From contig JAQMWT010000578.1 in the NCBI GenBank assembly GCA_029834535.1, positions 1 to 64,000 on the forward strand: 64,000 nt of DNA. The letters run 5' to 3'. This DNA is from Chrysophaeum taylorii. Its lineage: Eukaryota; Sar; Pelagophyceae; Pelagomonadales; Pelagomonadaceae. Made by a program: the position numbers and the translations under genes. Within the stretch, counting starts at the first letter, position 1. Each line of letters opens with the position of its first letter. Shown here one piece after another: positions 33,140-41,108 of the stretch. Under the pieces are notes generated by a model, which was not told the origin of the DNA, ran no database searches, and saw nothing but the letters and a program-made list of their open reading frames with translations.

Positions 33140-34300
33140 CGCTGACTTGGAATTATCTTGATTGGCAGAAAGGTGCAAATATGATGAGACAGAGTATGGG
33201 GAGGGGTATGTGAAACAGTGGGTGTGGCCGTTTAAGGCGGTGAAGGGGGTGTAATAGGTGGTGGTGTTAAGAAAAGCGGCGGGGTGGAACTAGAATCAGT
33301 CAAGGTGGGAGTAGGCATAGGAGCAGAAAAGGTAGTATTACTGGTGTTGGTGTTGGTGGGTTGGTGTTGTTGGGTGTTGTTGGAGTCATTGGGAGTGTTG
33401 TGCTGTTGAGAAGAACGGCGATGGTGGGTAGGGCGTTGTCGTGGAATAGCTAGGAACTTTGAAACTTGCGGCAGCCCCCCTTAAAGTGATCCTTGCAGCC
33501 GCCAAAATGACATTGGGTAATGCGTCGGAATCGAGTAGAGCCAGGTTGGTGGGAAAGGGGAGCGTATAGGGTAGGTCAGTTGGAAGAGTCTGAAGTCGGG
33601 GTTGTGGCTGACGACGCGGCGGATAGCGCGGCGGAAGTGGTTGTGCATGCCATCTAAATTGATTGTTGTTGAACTTCTCAAGGGTACAACCACATTCATC
33701 GGTACGAAACGCGAGACGATAAAACAAAGCTAGTAAGTCGTGAAGCACGATGCACGTAGTCAAATGCGAGGACCCACTCGAGGGTGCGTCGGATCAGGTA
33801 CAATGCCGAGCAACTTGAACTCCGGTGATTTTGATACAATGCCGAGCAACTTGTATACTCCGATGATGAACTTGTTGAGGAAGCTCGCTGCGCGATCCCC
33901 ACGGCCCATGTAGACATCGGTAATGCGCTTGTAAAGTCGCGTGAAGTTCATGACGCGGTTTTCATGGATATCAACGTTGTTGCTTTATGCGAAATTCTTC
34001 TTCAGAGCAGCGAGATGCTGAGAAATTCTTCTTCAGAGCAGCGAGATGCTGAGATGCTAGTCCACGTATCGTTGGTCAAGATAATGTGATCGCCGGTAGA
34101 GATGATCACGTTCGCGAGACGACGTGGCCATGGGTGGAAAAAAAAAAAAGTCGCTCACCACTGAAGGCATCAAGTTTGTGCGAAAGCTTGCTAGCTTGAA
34201 TTCCGATCGAGGACATGATAGACGACAACGAACCGAACATGTAGCAATGAACTGAAGCCGAGAAGGAGTCGCCACGAAGTCAGGCACAGGCTCGATCGTG
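33140..34300 (-). pseudogene. Element C gag remnants
   Basis: The MNFTRLYKRITDVYMG block of element A gag is at 33905-33951. Fragments of the gag N-terminus lie at 34057-34250, with local duplications (TTCTTCAGAGCAGCGAGATGCTGAG-type unit repeated near 33985-34045). The Pro/Thr-rich linker is at about 33230-33420. No knuckle is intact. Confidence 0.7.
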
Positions 34301-34318
34301 AACGAGCACCTGGTACCG

Positions 34319-34388
34319 TGTGAGAACACAGAAATGGGGATGTGAGAACTAGAATGGGGACGCGGGTAAGTGTCATAGCTTCCTCACA
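34319..34388 (-). repeat. 5' LTR of element C
   Basis: 70 bp, TGTGAG...TCACA. The right half (GGGTAAGTGTCATAGC) is identical to the A and B LTRs. The left half is a tandem of two TGTGAGAAC-type units. Confidence 0.85.
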
Positions 34389-34431
34389 ATATCTATCCTA
34401 GTTTTCTTTTGTGTTTTCTGCTCGCAGGAGC

Positions 34432-35361
34432 ATGATGACGTCATACTCGAGGGTAAAGATGTGGTGGTTGAACTTTGTGGTGGTGGCCAAGGCGCTGTCG
34501 CCACACGTGAGTGTCAACGCGCGGGAGGTTGTTTCGCTGCACCGGGATCCGGACGTGCTGCTGCTACACGATGTGTTGACCGCCGGAGAGTGCGAGGAGC
34601 TGATCGAGACCGCGCTTTCCCAAGGTCTCGAGCGTTCGCCCGTCGCCTACGCCGGGTGGACGAAGGACGTCGCCGAGCTGGGCCGCCTCTGGGCCTCGGG
34701 GCCGGGTATTTGGCTCGGCCTATGCGCGGTCCTGGTGGCTTTTAACGTCTTTGGCATGCAAGACAAGCCGCATCTCGCCGCCGTCGCCGCCGGAACGTGG
34801 ACAGCGACGACGGCCGCCGCGACGGCTGCGGCAGGGGCCTTCGCGCAGCACCGCGCGCAAGGCCTCATCCAACTCCGGACCTCGTCGTCCGTAGCGCTCC
34901 AGAGCGGCCCGTCGCCGCCCGAACTCAAGATCATGAGAAGGCTCGCCGCTTGTCTCCCGACCTCGACTCCCGCGCAGTTCGAGGCCCTCACCGTCATCCG
35001 GTACGAGCCCGGCCAGAGCCTCGCCCCGCACTTCGACGCGAATCGCGTCCCCGAGGAAGACCTGCGCCGCGGCGGCCAGACCCTCGCAACTCTTCTCGTC
35101 TACTTGACCGACCATCTTTCCGGGGGGGGCGAGACCCGCTTCAACCGCCTCGACCTCGACGTCAGCCCCAACCGGGGCCAGGCCTGCCTCTTCTTCCCGG
35201 CGGACGCGGAGGGCACCTTTGACCCGCGTCTCGAGCACGAGGGCCGCCCGCTCCTGGGGAGCGACGACAAGTGGATCGCGCGAGTCTGGGTTCACGCCTC
35301 GCGTGTCGAGTGCGGAGGCCTTCCGCCCGCGACCTTAGCCGCCTTAGGAGGAGGGTCTTAA
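34432..35361 (+). CDS. Prolyl 4-hydroxylase-type 2-oxoglutarate/Fe(II) dioxygenase
   Basis: 309 residues from ATG 34432. The catalytic domain is in the C-terminal half. Iron ligands are His200 and Asp202 in PHFDANR and His269 in RLEHEG. Lys280 in DDKWIARVWVH binds 2-oxoglutarate, which is the P4H signature. The N-terminus is hydrophobic (possible signal or anchor). An unusual internal hydrophobic stretch (about residues 88-130: WLGLCAVLVAFNVFG and an Ala-rich segment) interrupts the region before the core and may be a membrane hairpin. Likely hydroxylates proline in secretory proteins. The 5' LTR of element C ends 43 bp before the ATG. The TAA stop lies at the edge of a dispersed repeat (CTTAACTACTAATCG), so the natural C-terminus may be truncated or replaced. 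Confidence 0.85.
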   Translation: MMTSYSRVKMWWLNFVVVAKALSPHVSVNAREVVSLHRDPDVLLLHDVLTAGECEELIETALSQGLERSPVAYAGWTKDVAELGRLWASGPGIWLGLCAVLVAFNVFGMQDKPHLAAVAAGTWTATTAAATAAAGAFAQHRAQGLIQLRTSSSVALQSGPSPPELKIMRRLAACLPTSTPAQFEALTVIRYEPGQSLAPHFDANRVPEEDLRRGGQTLATLLVYLTDHLSGGGETRFNRLDLDVSPNRGQACLFFPADAEGTFDPRLEHEGRPLLGSDDKWIARVWVHASRVECGGLPPATLAALGGGS

Positions 35362-35475
35362 CTACTAATCGACAGATGTTTGTCTGTTTGTCTGTTTGTC
35401 TGTCTGTCTGTTTGTCTGTTTGTCTTTAAATGTCGACTGCTAAGAGGAGGGTGTGTGTGGGGAGCATGAAGGTTG
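35357..35475 (-). repeat. Dispersed composite repeat with tetranucleotide core
   Basis: On the + strand it has ACTACTAATCGACAGATG, a TGTC/TGTT tetranucleotide run, then TTTAAATGTCGACTGC and the G/T-rich end of the 47-bp module. A close copy is at 56318-56417 in the same orientation. Confidence 0.8.
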
Positions 35476-35794
35476 TGGGTGGGTTTGTGGGGTATGAGGG
35501 ATGTGCCTGACGGGCGGAGATAAGTACGCGGGACCTAGTCGGGGTCATCGCCGAGGCGTGGGGCAGGCGAAGAGAGGACGGGCCCCGCCCGTAGGTCGTA
35601 CGCATGCTGCCGCCGGACGTATGAGCGACGAAGGGTGACGTCCTGCTGGGATCGGGCGGCCTGGGTGGGGTTCCCCGCGGCGGCGACACGGGTGAGGGCG
35701 GTGAGGGCACAGCGAGCCCGGCCTAATGCGTTGGCGATCCCCCACTCACGGTAGATGCGGCGAGTTTGGGCCGTCTTTGCCTCTTTGTCTGTTT
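35476..35794. other. Unrecognised stretch between two repeats
   Basis: GC-rich. The minus strand has a natural-looking stretch (RRIYREWGIANALGRARCAL near 35700-35760) of about 75 codons that I cannot assign. Possibly a captured fragment in the neighbouring Helitron. Confidence 0.3.
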
Positions 35795-36759
35795 GTCCCT
35801 CGATTTAGGGTAAGGATCAGGTAGGCCCGCGAGCCAGGCATTGATCCTCCAAGCCGTCTAAAGCGACCTCGCTGACTATTTCCAAGACCCGCTGCGGCTC
35901 TTTCAGCGCGCCATTCTCACGCCCCGTCGAAACGATGTTGTCGATGCTGACAACGCGCGCATGACCGCGGCCTTTTTTTCCCGGAGACGAGGCGTCGGAG
36001 TTCTTTTCGGCCGACTAGGTTGGGTCGGAAGACGACGCCTCGCTCTTTACAGTCGAGTTTTGAACTCCCTGACAACCAACGGTATGCTGACTTTGATCGC
36101 GAGCTTAATGTCTTCGCAACCTCGACCCGTCGCACGGCCACTGCAACGGTACCAGATACATGATCGATCGTGTCGTTGTCACCGAGGCTCCTCCAACCTG
36201 TATCGCTTAAGGCCCGCCTACGCCAAACGATCAACAAGAGCCAGGGCCAGACGCCCCGCGAGGTCGGCGTCCTCTTGGCGAAGCCCGTCTTCTGCCACGT
36301 CCAGCTCTACGTGGCTCTCTGTCGATCGGCAACCCCGAGGATATCCTCTTCTGAGTCGACGACTCCACCCTACCCCACACGTGCTGCGCAATACCGATAA
36401 GCCCCCTCCCGGCGTCTACACGCGCACTGTAGGTGAACTTACTGGGACCAGGTGATCTTACTGGGGTTTGAGATTGGGACTAGGTGAACTTAGTGACCAG
36501 GTGAACTTACTGGGACCAAGTGAACTTACTGGGGTTTTTAGAGTGAACGCAAAGGCTAGCGGCGTGTACGGATAAAAGCAGCTTAGATTGGCGGAGGTGA
36601 GAGCGACGAGCTCGAAGGAGAGTGGGGTGAGTGGGTGTGAGCACGAGTGGGCTTACGCCGAATTTACTGGGGTTAGAGATTGGGACTAGGTGAACTTAAC
36701 GGGGTGAAAATGCTGGGGTTAGAGATTGGGACTAGGTGAACTTACTGGCCTCCACTTGT
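35795..36759 (+). mobile_element. Helitron 3' part with helicase C-terminus, copy 2
   Basis: Same sequence and orientation as 14918-15891. Motifs are a little better kept: INKSQGQTPREVGVLLAKP and VFCHVQLYVALCRS near 36220-36330, and the CNGTR block near 36140. It includes the GGTGAACTTACTGG-rich tail and ends in CTGGCCTCCACTTGT, 54 bp before the next ATG. Confidence 0.75.
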
Positions 36760-36812
36760 AAGGTTTTATGATCGAGACATTAGGGTTTATGATCGGGACA
36801 GACCCTAAATTG

Positions 36813-37130
36813 ATGTCCTCTGACGACCCAGAGAAGGCGCTCGACGCGGCGATCGACATGGAGCTGTCGAAGAGCTTGACGTACATCGACGACGCCGTCT
36901 CGAAGAGCTCGAGCGAGCGCGAGTCGTTCCAGGAAGACCCGCTCATCATCGAGCAGCGACGCTCGCTCGTGAGACAAGCTTTCCAGACGTTGCCCCGGCC
37001 GCCGCCGCCCCCTCGTCGTCGTCGTCAAGACGGCGGTGCCCGCGGAAATCTCGTCGACCGGATTCTCGGCTGCTGCATCCTCCACCGGAACAGCAGCAGC
37101 AGCAGCAGCGGCAGTAGCAGCAGGAGCTGA
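36813..37130 (+). CDS. Small hypothetical protein
   Basis: 105 codons from ATG 36813. The in-frame ATG at 36768 lies within or next to the Helitron tail and is less likely. The protein is acidic and helical at first (ALDAAIDMELSKSLTYIDD), then has a basic Arg/Pro stretch, a Cys pair (LGCCILH) and a Ser-rich end. No family recognised. It could be a real short gene or a chance frame next to a Helitron end; the coding-like composition favours the former only weakly. Confidence 0.4.
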   Translation: MSSDDPEKALDAAIDMELSKSLTYIDDAVSKSSSERESFQEDPLIIEQRRSLVRQAFQTLPRPPPPPRRRRQDGGARGNLVDRILGCCILHRNSSSSSSGSSSRS

Positions 37131-37245
37131 TGATGGTGGTGGTGGCGAAAAAATTTGCCATCATTATTATCGTCGTCGCGTCTTATTACTTGTAACAACA
37201 TATTATTCTCACGACGTCTCTACATTCTAAGGAGGAAGAGGAGGA

Positions 37246-38289
37246 CTACGGTTTTGCGTCGTCGGACAAAGTAGCATCGGAAACGTCGTCGTCGTCGTCG
37301 TCGTCATCATCGTCGGCAGCGGCAGCGGCTTTGTTGTGGTGGTGTTCGTTGTACCAGGCCACGAGCTTCTTGATGCCGTCGGCAAACGGAGTCTTCGGGT
37401 TGTAGTCGAGGAGGGCCTGGGCCTTGGAGATGTCGGCGCAGGTCCTCGGGACGTCGCCCGGCTGGTCGGGGAGCAACTCGATTATCGCCGGCTTCCCGAC
37501 TTCCTTCTCCACGAGCTTGATGAAGTCCTTGAGGCGGGTGGGCTTGCCGTTGCCGAGGTTGTAGACCTGGAAACCCATGGGGCGGTCGAGGGACCGAAGC
37601 ACGCCGTCGACGATGTCGTCAATGTAGGTGTAGTCGCGAGACGACGATCCGTCGCCGTACTGTTGAATCGGTACTCCGCGCGAAATCTTATCCACAAATT
37701 TCAGAGGAGCCATATCGGGCCTGCCACGCGGCCCGAAAACCGTGAAGAACCGCAGGGCGGCGATGTTCATGCCGTACAAATGGTGGTACGTGTGGGCGAC
37801 GAGCTCGCAGGCCTTCTTCGTCGCCGCGTACGGGGACACGGGGAAATCGACGACGTCGTGCTCGCCAAACACCGTTTTTTTGGAGCCGCCGTACACCGAA
37901 CTCGACGAGGCGAACACGAAACTCTGCGAGCCCTTCTCCTTGGCGATGTCGAGGAGGACGGTCGTGGCTTCGACGTTGGACTTGACGTAGACTACGGGGT
38001 CTTCGATCGACGGCCGCACGCCCGCCCGCGCCGCCATGTGCACGACGCGCTGGGGATTGTTCTCGGCCTCCCATACGCCCTCGACGAAGGCGCGGTCGCA
38101 CAGATCGCCCTCGTAAAACCGCGCCCCGAGCTTGACGAGCTCGGCGATGTTCTCGCGCTTCACCCTCACGTCGTAGTAGTCGTTCACCTCGTCGATCACC
38201 GCCACCGATTCCCCGCGACCAAGCAACACTTGCGCCGTGTGCGACCCGATGAACCCGGCGCCTCCCGTCACAACTATCGTCGAGGACAT
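37246..38289 (-). CDS. UDP-glucuronate 4-epimerase-like NAD-dependent epimerase
   Basis: 347 residues from ATG 38289. The upstream GTG in the same frame is not a eukaryotic start. Extended short-chain dehydrogenase fold: NAD-binding TGGAGFIGSH (residues 8-17), SSSSVYG (128-134), catalytic Tyr154 and Lys158 in YAATKK, and RFFTVFGPRGRPDMA. This last block with RPDMA is typical of UDP-glucuronate 4-epimerases, which make UDP-galacturonate for wall and storage polysaccharides. No N-terminal membrane anchor is seen, unlike plant GAE proteins. The C-terminus is an Ala run followed by ten Asp residues coded by a GTC/TCG repeat. It is divergent from the CNG-like gene, with 371 bp between the two ATGs. 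Confidence 0.88.
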   Translation of the reverse strand: MSSTIVVTGGAGFIGSHTAQVLLGRGESVAVIDEVNDYYDVRVKRENIAELVKLGARFYEGDLCDRAFVEGVWEAENNPQRVVHMAARAGVRPSIEDPVVYVKSNVEATTVLLDIAKEKGSQSFVFASSSSVYGGSKKTVFGEHDVVDFPVSPYAATKKACELVAHTYHHLYGMNIAALRFFTVFGPRGRPDMAPLKFVDKISRGVPIQQYGDGSSSRDYTYIDDIVDGVLRSLDRPMGFQVYNLGNGKPTRLKDFIKLVEKEVGKPAIIELLPDQPGDVPRTCADISKAQALLDYNPKTPFADGIKKLVAWYNEHHHNKAAAAADDDDDDDDDDVSDATLSDDAKP

Positions 38290-38607
38290 CACGTTCGTGC
38301 TTCGAAATCGTTTCACCTCAAGCGACGACACGTGACACGCCAGCCGCTGGGGGGTTGTTGTTTCCGCGTTCGTCAGTCTCTGAATCTGACTCGTTGGTTG
38401 GCTGGAATCTCGAAGAAGATCAACGGAACCCTTCTTCGTTCGTTCTGAGCATTGTTACCGGAACTCGCTCCAGTTTTAGGAAGAAAAAACGTCTTTCTTT
38501 CGCTTTGCGTATCCTGGGTGTGTACCCTGCTGCGCTATGATGACGACGATAATAGCATAAAGCCGGCGGCGGGCGGGCGGGCGAAAAAAAAAAAATCTCT
38601 CCCCCTC

Positions 38608-38608
<1 letters not shown>

Positions 38609-38655
<47 letters not shown>
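38609..38655 (+). repeat. (GAT)n microsatellite before a start codon
   Basis: About 15 GAT units end 6 bp before ATG 38661 of the channel gene. Confidence 0.95.
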
Positions 38656-38660
38656 CTGAG

Positions 38661-40079
38661 ATGATGGCGTCGTCGTCCTCCGCCACGTCTGATGCTGATG
38701 CTGCTGCTGCTGCTGCTGCCGCCGACGGAGGGAGCAAACGGCGCCTGCAATTCGTTCGCGAAAATCTTCTTGCTCAACGCACCAGTTCCTTCAAACAACA
38801 ACAAACATCAAAGCGGAAGCGCGGGGTATCGCTCAAGGAGCTGATGAGCGACGAGCTCACGGCGGCCGTGCACGACGACCAACGACACCTTCAACTCTAC
38901 CGCGAAACCGAGTTCCCGAGGGAGGTCGGTTCCTGCCTCGTGCTCAATCCCCTCGCCGATTGGCGTCTCAATTGGGACATCGGCATGATGCTTCTCATCA
39001 TCTACGTGATGATCGTCACGCCGTTCGAACTCGCCTTCGTCGTCAGTCGACCGTTCAAGCGACAGTTTCGTCGCAACGGCAATCGGTACGTCCCGAACAA
39101 GAGGACGGGACTCTGGCTCGCAAACTCGTGCGTGAATCTCGGCTTTCTGATCGACATGTACCTCAACTTCGTGACGGCATTCTTCGACGACGACGCGGCC
39201 GCCTGGAGAACCGACCATTGGACCATCGGAATCAGGTACGCGCGATCCTGGTTCTTCCTCGACTTGCTCTCGATCTTGCCGATGGAGTACGTCGCCGGCG
39301 AGGAGGCGCTCCTCGTACGCCTCCTGCGGCTCGCGAGGCTCGCTAAGCTCCTCAAGGCCCTCCAGTCCCCCGCGCTCATCGCCCGCATGACCAAGCACGT
39401 CGACGTCTCCACCAAGCTCCAGACGGTCATCAAGTACTGCGTGATTCTTCTCGTCCTCGTCCACTGGTCGGCGTGCGCTTTGCGTCTCGTCACAGACTTC
39501 AACCTCGGAGACTGCGACGTTGCCGCCGGAACCGACCCGACCGACTCGAACCGCTGCCCCAGCACCGTCCTCACCGAACGGAACAACAACAGCTGGGGCG
39601 AGGGCGTCTGGGCCATCTACCTCGAGGCATGCAACTGGGCCTTGATCTCCCTCAACGGCGAGGCGACGGCATTCACGCACGCCGAGCTCACTCTCGGCCT
39701 CGTCGTCATGATCACCGGTATCGTCATCCTCGCCTTTTTGGTCGGAGACATGTCTAACATCATGAGCAACCTCGACCCCGTCAAAAACGAGTTCAAACAG
39801 ACGCTCGACAGCCTCAACGACTACATGCACACCTCGGGCTTCCCGAGCGGCCTCCGCCTCAAACTCCGAGAGTACATTCTGATGAGCGAGCCCGTCTACC
39901 GCGATTCCTACAACAAAGAGATGCTCTCCAAGCTCTCGCCGACGCTCATCGCGATCGTCGCCCGCCAGAACCTCGGGAGGGTTGTCAACCGCATTCCCTT
40001 TTACAGCTACACGATCCAGTCGGTCATCGGCCACAGGGTCGGCTCGCGCGTCCTCTACTACCAAAACGGCACCCCAGAC

Positions 40080-40111
<32 letters not shown>

Positions 40112-41108
40112 TACTTTGGGTGCCACGCGCCGCCGCCGCGCTATATCATCATCATTATCCTCCTCGTCGAGCCGGTTCTCCTCCTCCTCGTTACGCCAAG
40201 AAGTCGTACAATCATCATCGTTACCGTCGGCGGCGGCGGAAGCAGCCCCCAAGTCATCATCGCGCCTCGTCCGCGTCGTCGCCATTTCGGGCTTTTTGCG
40301 GTACGACGTCGTCCCCGTGGACTCGTGGGGCGACGACATGCACGCCGTAGTCATATCGAATATCCCGCACAGCCTCCTCGTCGGCTGCGAGGAGCAGAAC
40401 ACCGAACTCGTGCACCGCGGCATCAAGCTCAACTACCAGCGCGACAACTTCGTCGCGAGCGTCGCGCTCCTCTTCGACACGCAACTCTTCATGTCTTGGG
40501 ACGAGATCATTCATCGAAACCTCTCGCTCAACGACACGCTCTACATCGTTCACGCCGGCAAGGTTCTCATGATTGGCTACGACATCAAGAAGCCCTACGG
40601 CATCTGTGTCAAGCAGAACGGCGCCTTCTTCGGAGGCGACATCGCCCTGGTCTCCGTCGGCAACCGCGAGCTCAGCGTGCGGCCCTACTCGGCCCACGCG
40701 ACGCAGACCACGCACGTCTACGCGCTCGACGCCATCAAGCTCTACGACCTCCTCAAGCACCCCTCCCTTTCCTTCTTCAAACTCCACTTTCACATGTGGG
40801 GCTGCTGGCTCCTCCTCCGGAAAACCGTCCTCCAAGCGATCGAAAAAGACGGTTCCCTCGCCAACCTCCTCTCTCCCGACGAAAAACACGACGCTGTCGA
40901 GGAGGAGGAGGAGGACGACGGCAATGATGATGATGATGCGGTGGTCTTGACGCCGGACGACGCGGCGGACCTTGTAGCGCTCACCGCCGACATCCTCAAG
41001 CGCGGTCTCCGATCCACGACGAGTCCGCTCGAGCCGCGCATCCTCGAGCTTGCCAAGGCCCTCATTCTCCAGCTTCGTGCCAAACGTCCCCCCCACAATA
41101 GTAAATAG
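38661..41108 (+). CDS. Cyclic-nucleotide-gated-like cation channel, six transmembrane segments
   Basis: 815 residues. S1 about 103-127, S2 151-175, S3 195-212 and S4 217-234 (LLVRLLRLARLAKLLK, Arg/Lys every third residue). S5 is at 256-277, the pore near 323-338 and S6 at 341-364. A C-linker (NEFKQTLDSLNDYMHTSGFP) and a cyclic-nucleotide-binding-like domain (about 590-730, with FFGGDIALVS) follow. The pore reads SLNGEATAF: it lacks GYG/GFG and resembles the GE-containing filter of CNG channels, so a non-selective cation channel is more likely than a K+ channel. The Arg of the phosphate-binding cassette is not where expected (ATQTTHVYAL), so nucleotide binding may be lost. A Thr run (40078-40109) and Ser-rich stretch sit in the linker. 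The TAG stop coincides with the first bases of a transposon-like terminal repeat. Confidence 0.85.

Larger units (their letters stand above)
29289..34388 (-). mobile_element. Copia element C, degenerate member of the A/B family
   Basis: The left LTR starts at 29289 and the right LTR ends at 34388. The flanking 5-bp duplication ATATC is perfect (29284-29288 and 34389-34393). The LTRs are shorter (about 70-75 bp) because the middle seen in A and B is missing. The left LTR is split by a 392-bp non-LTR insertion. Protease and most of integrase are unrecognisable and gag is fragmentary. It occupies what was a gap of about 64 bp between the SGNH stop (29262) and the prolyl hydroxylase ATG (34432). 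Confidence 0.88.

Noticed and set aside
38661-41108. Voltage-gated K+ channel
   Set aside because: The pore has LNGEA, not GYG/GFG, so K+ selectivity cannot be assumed although the overall fold is that superfamily.
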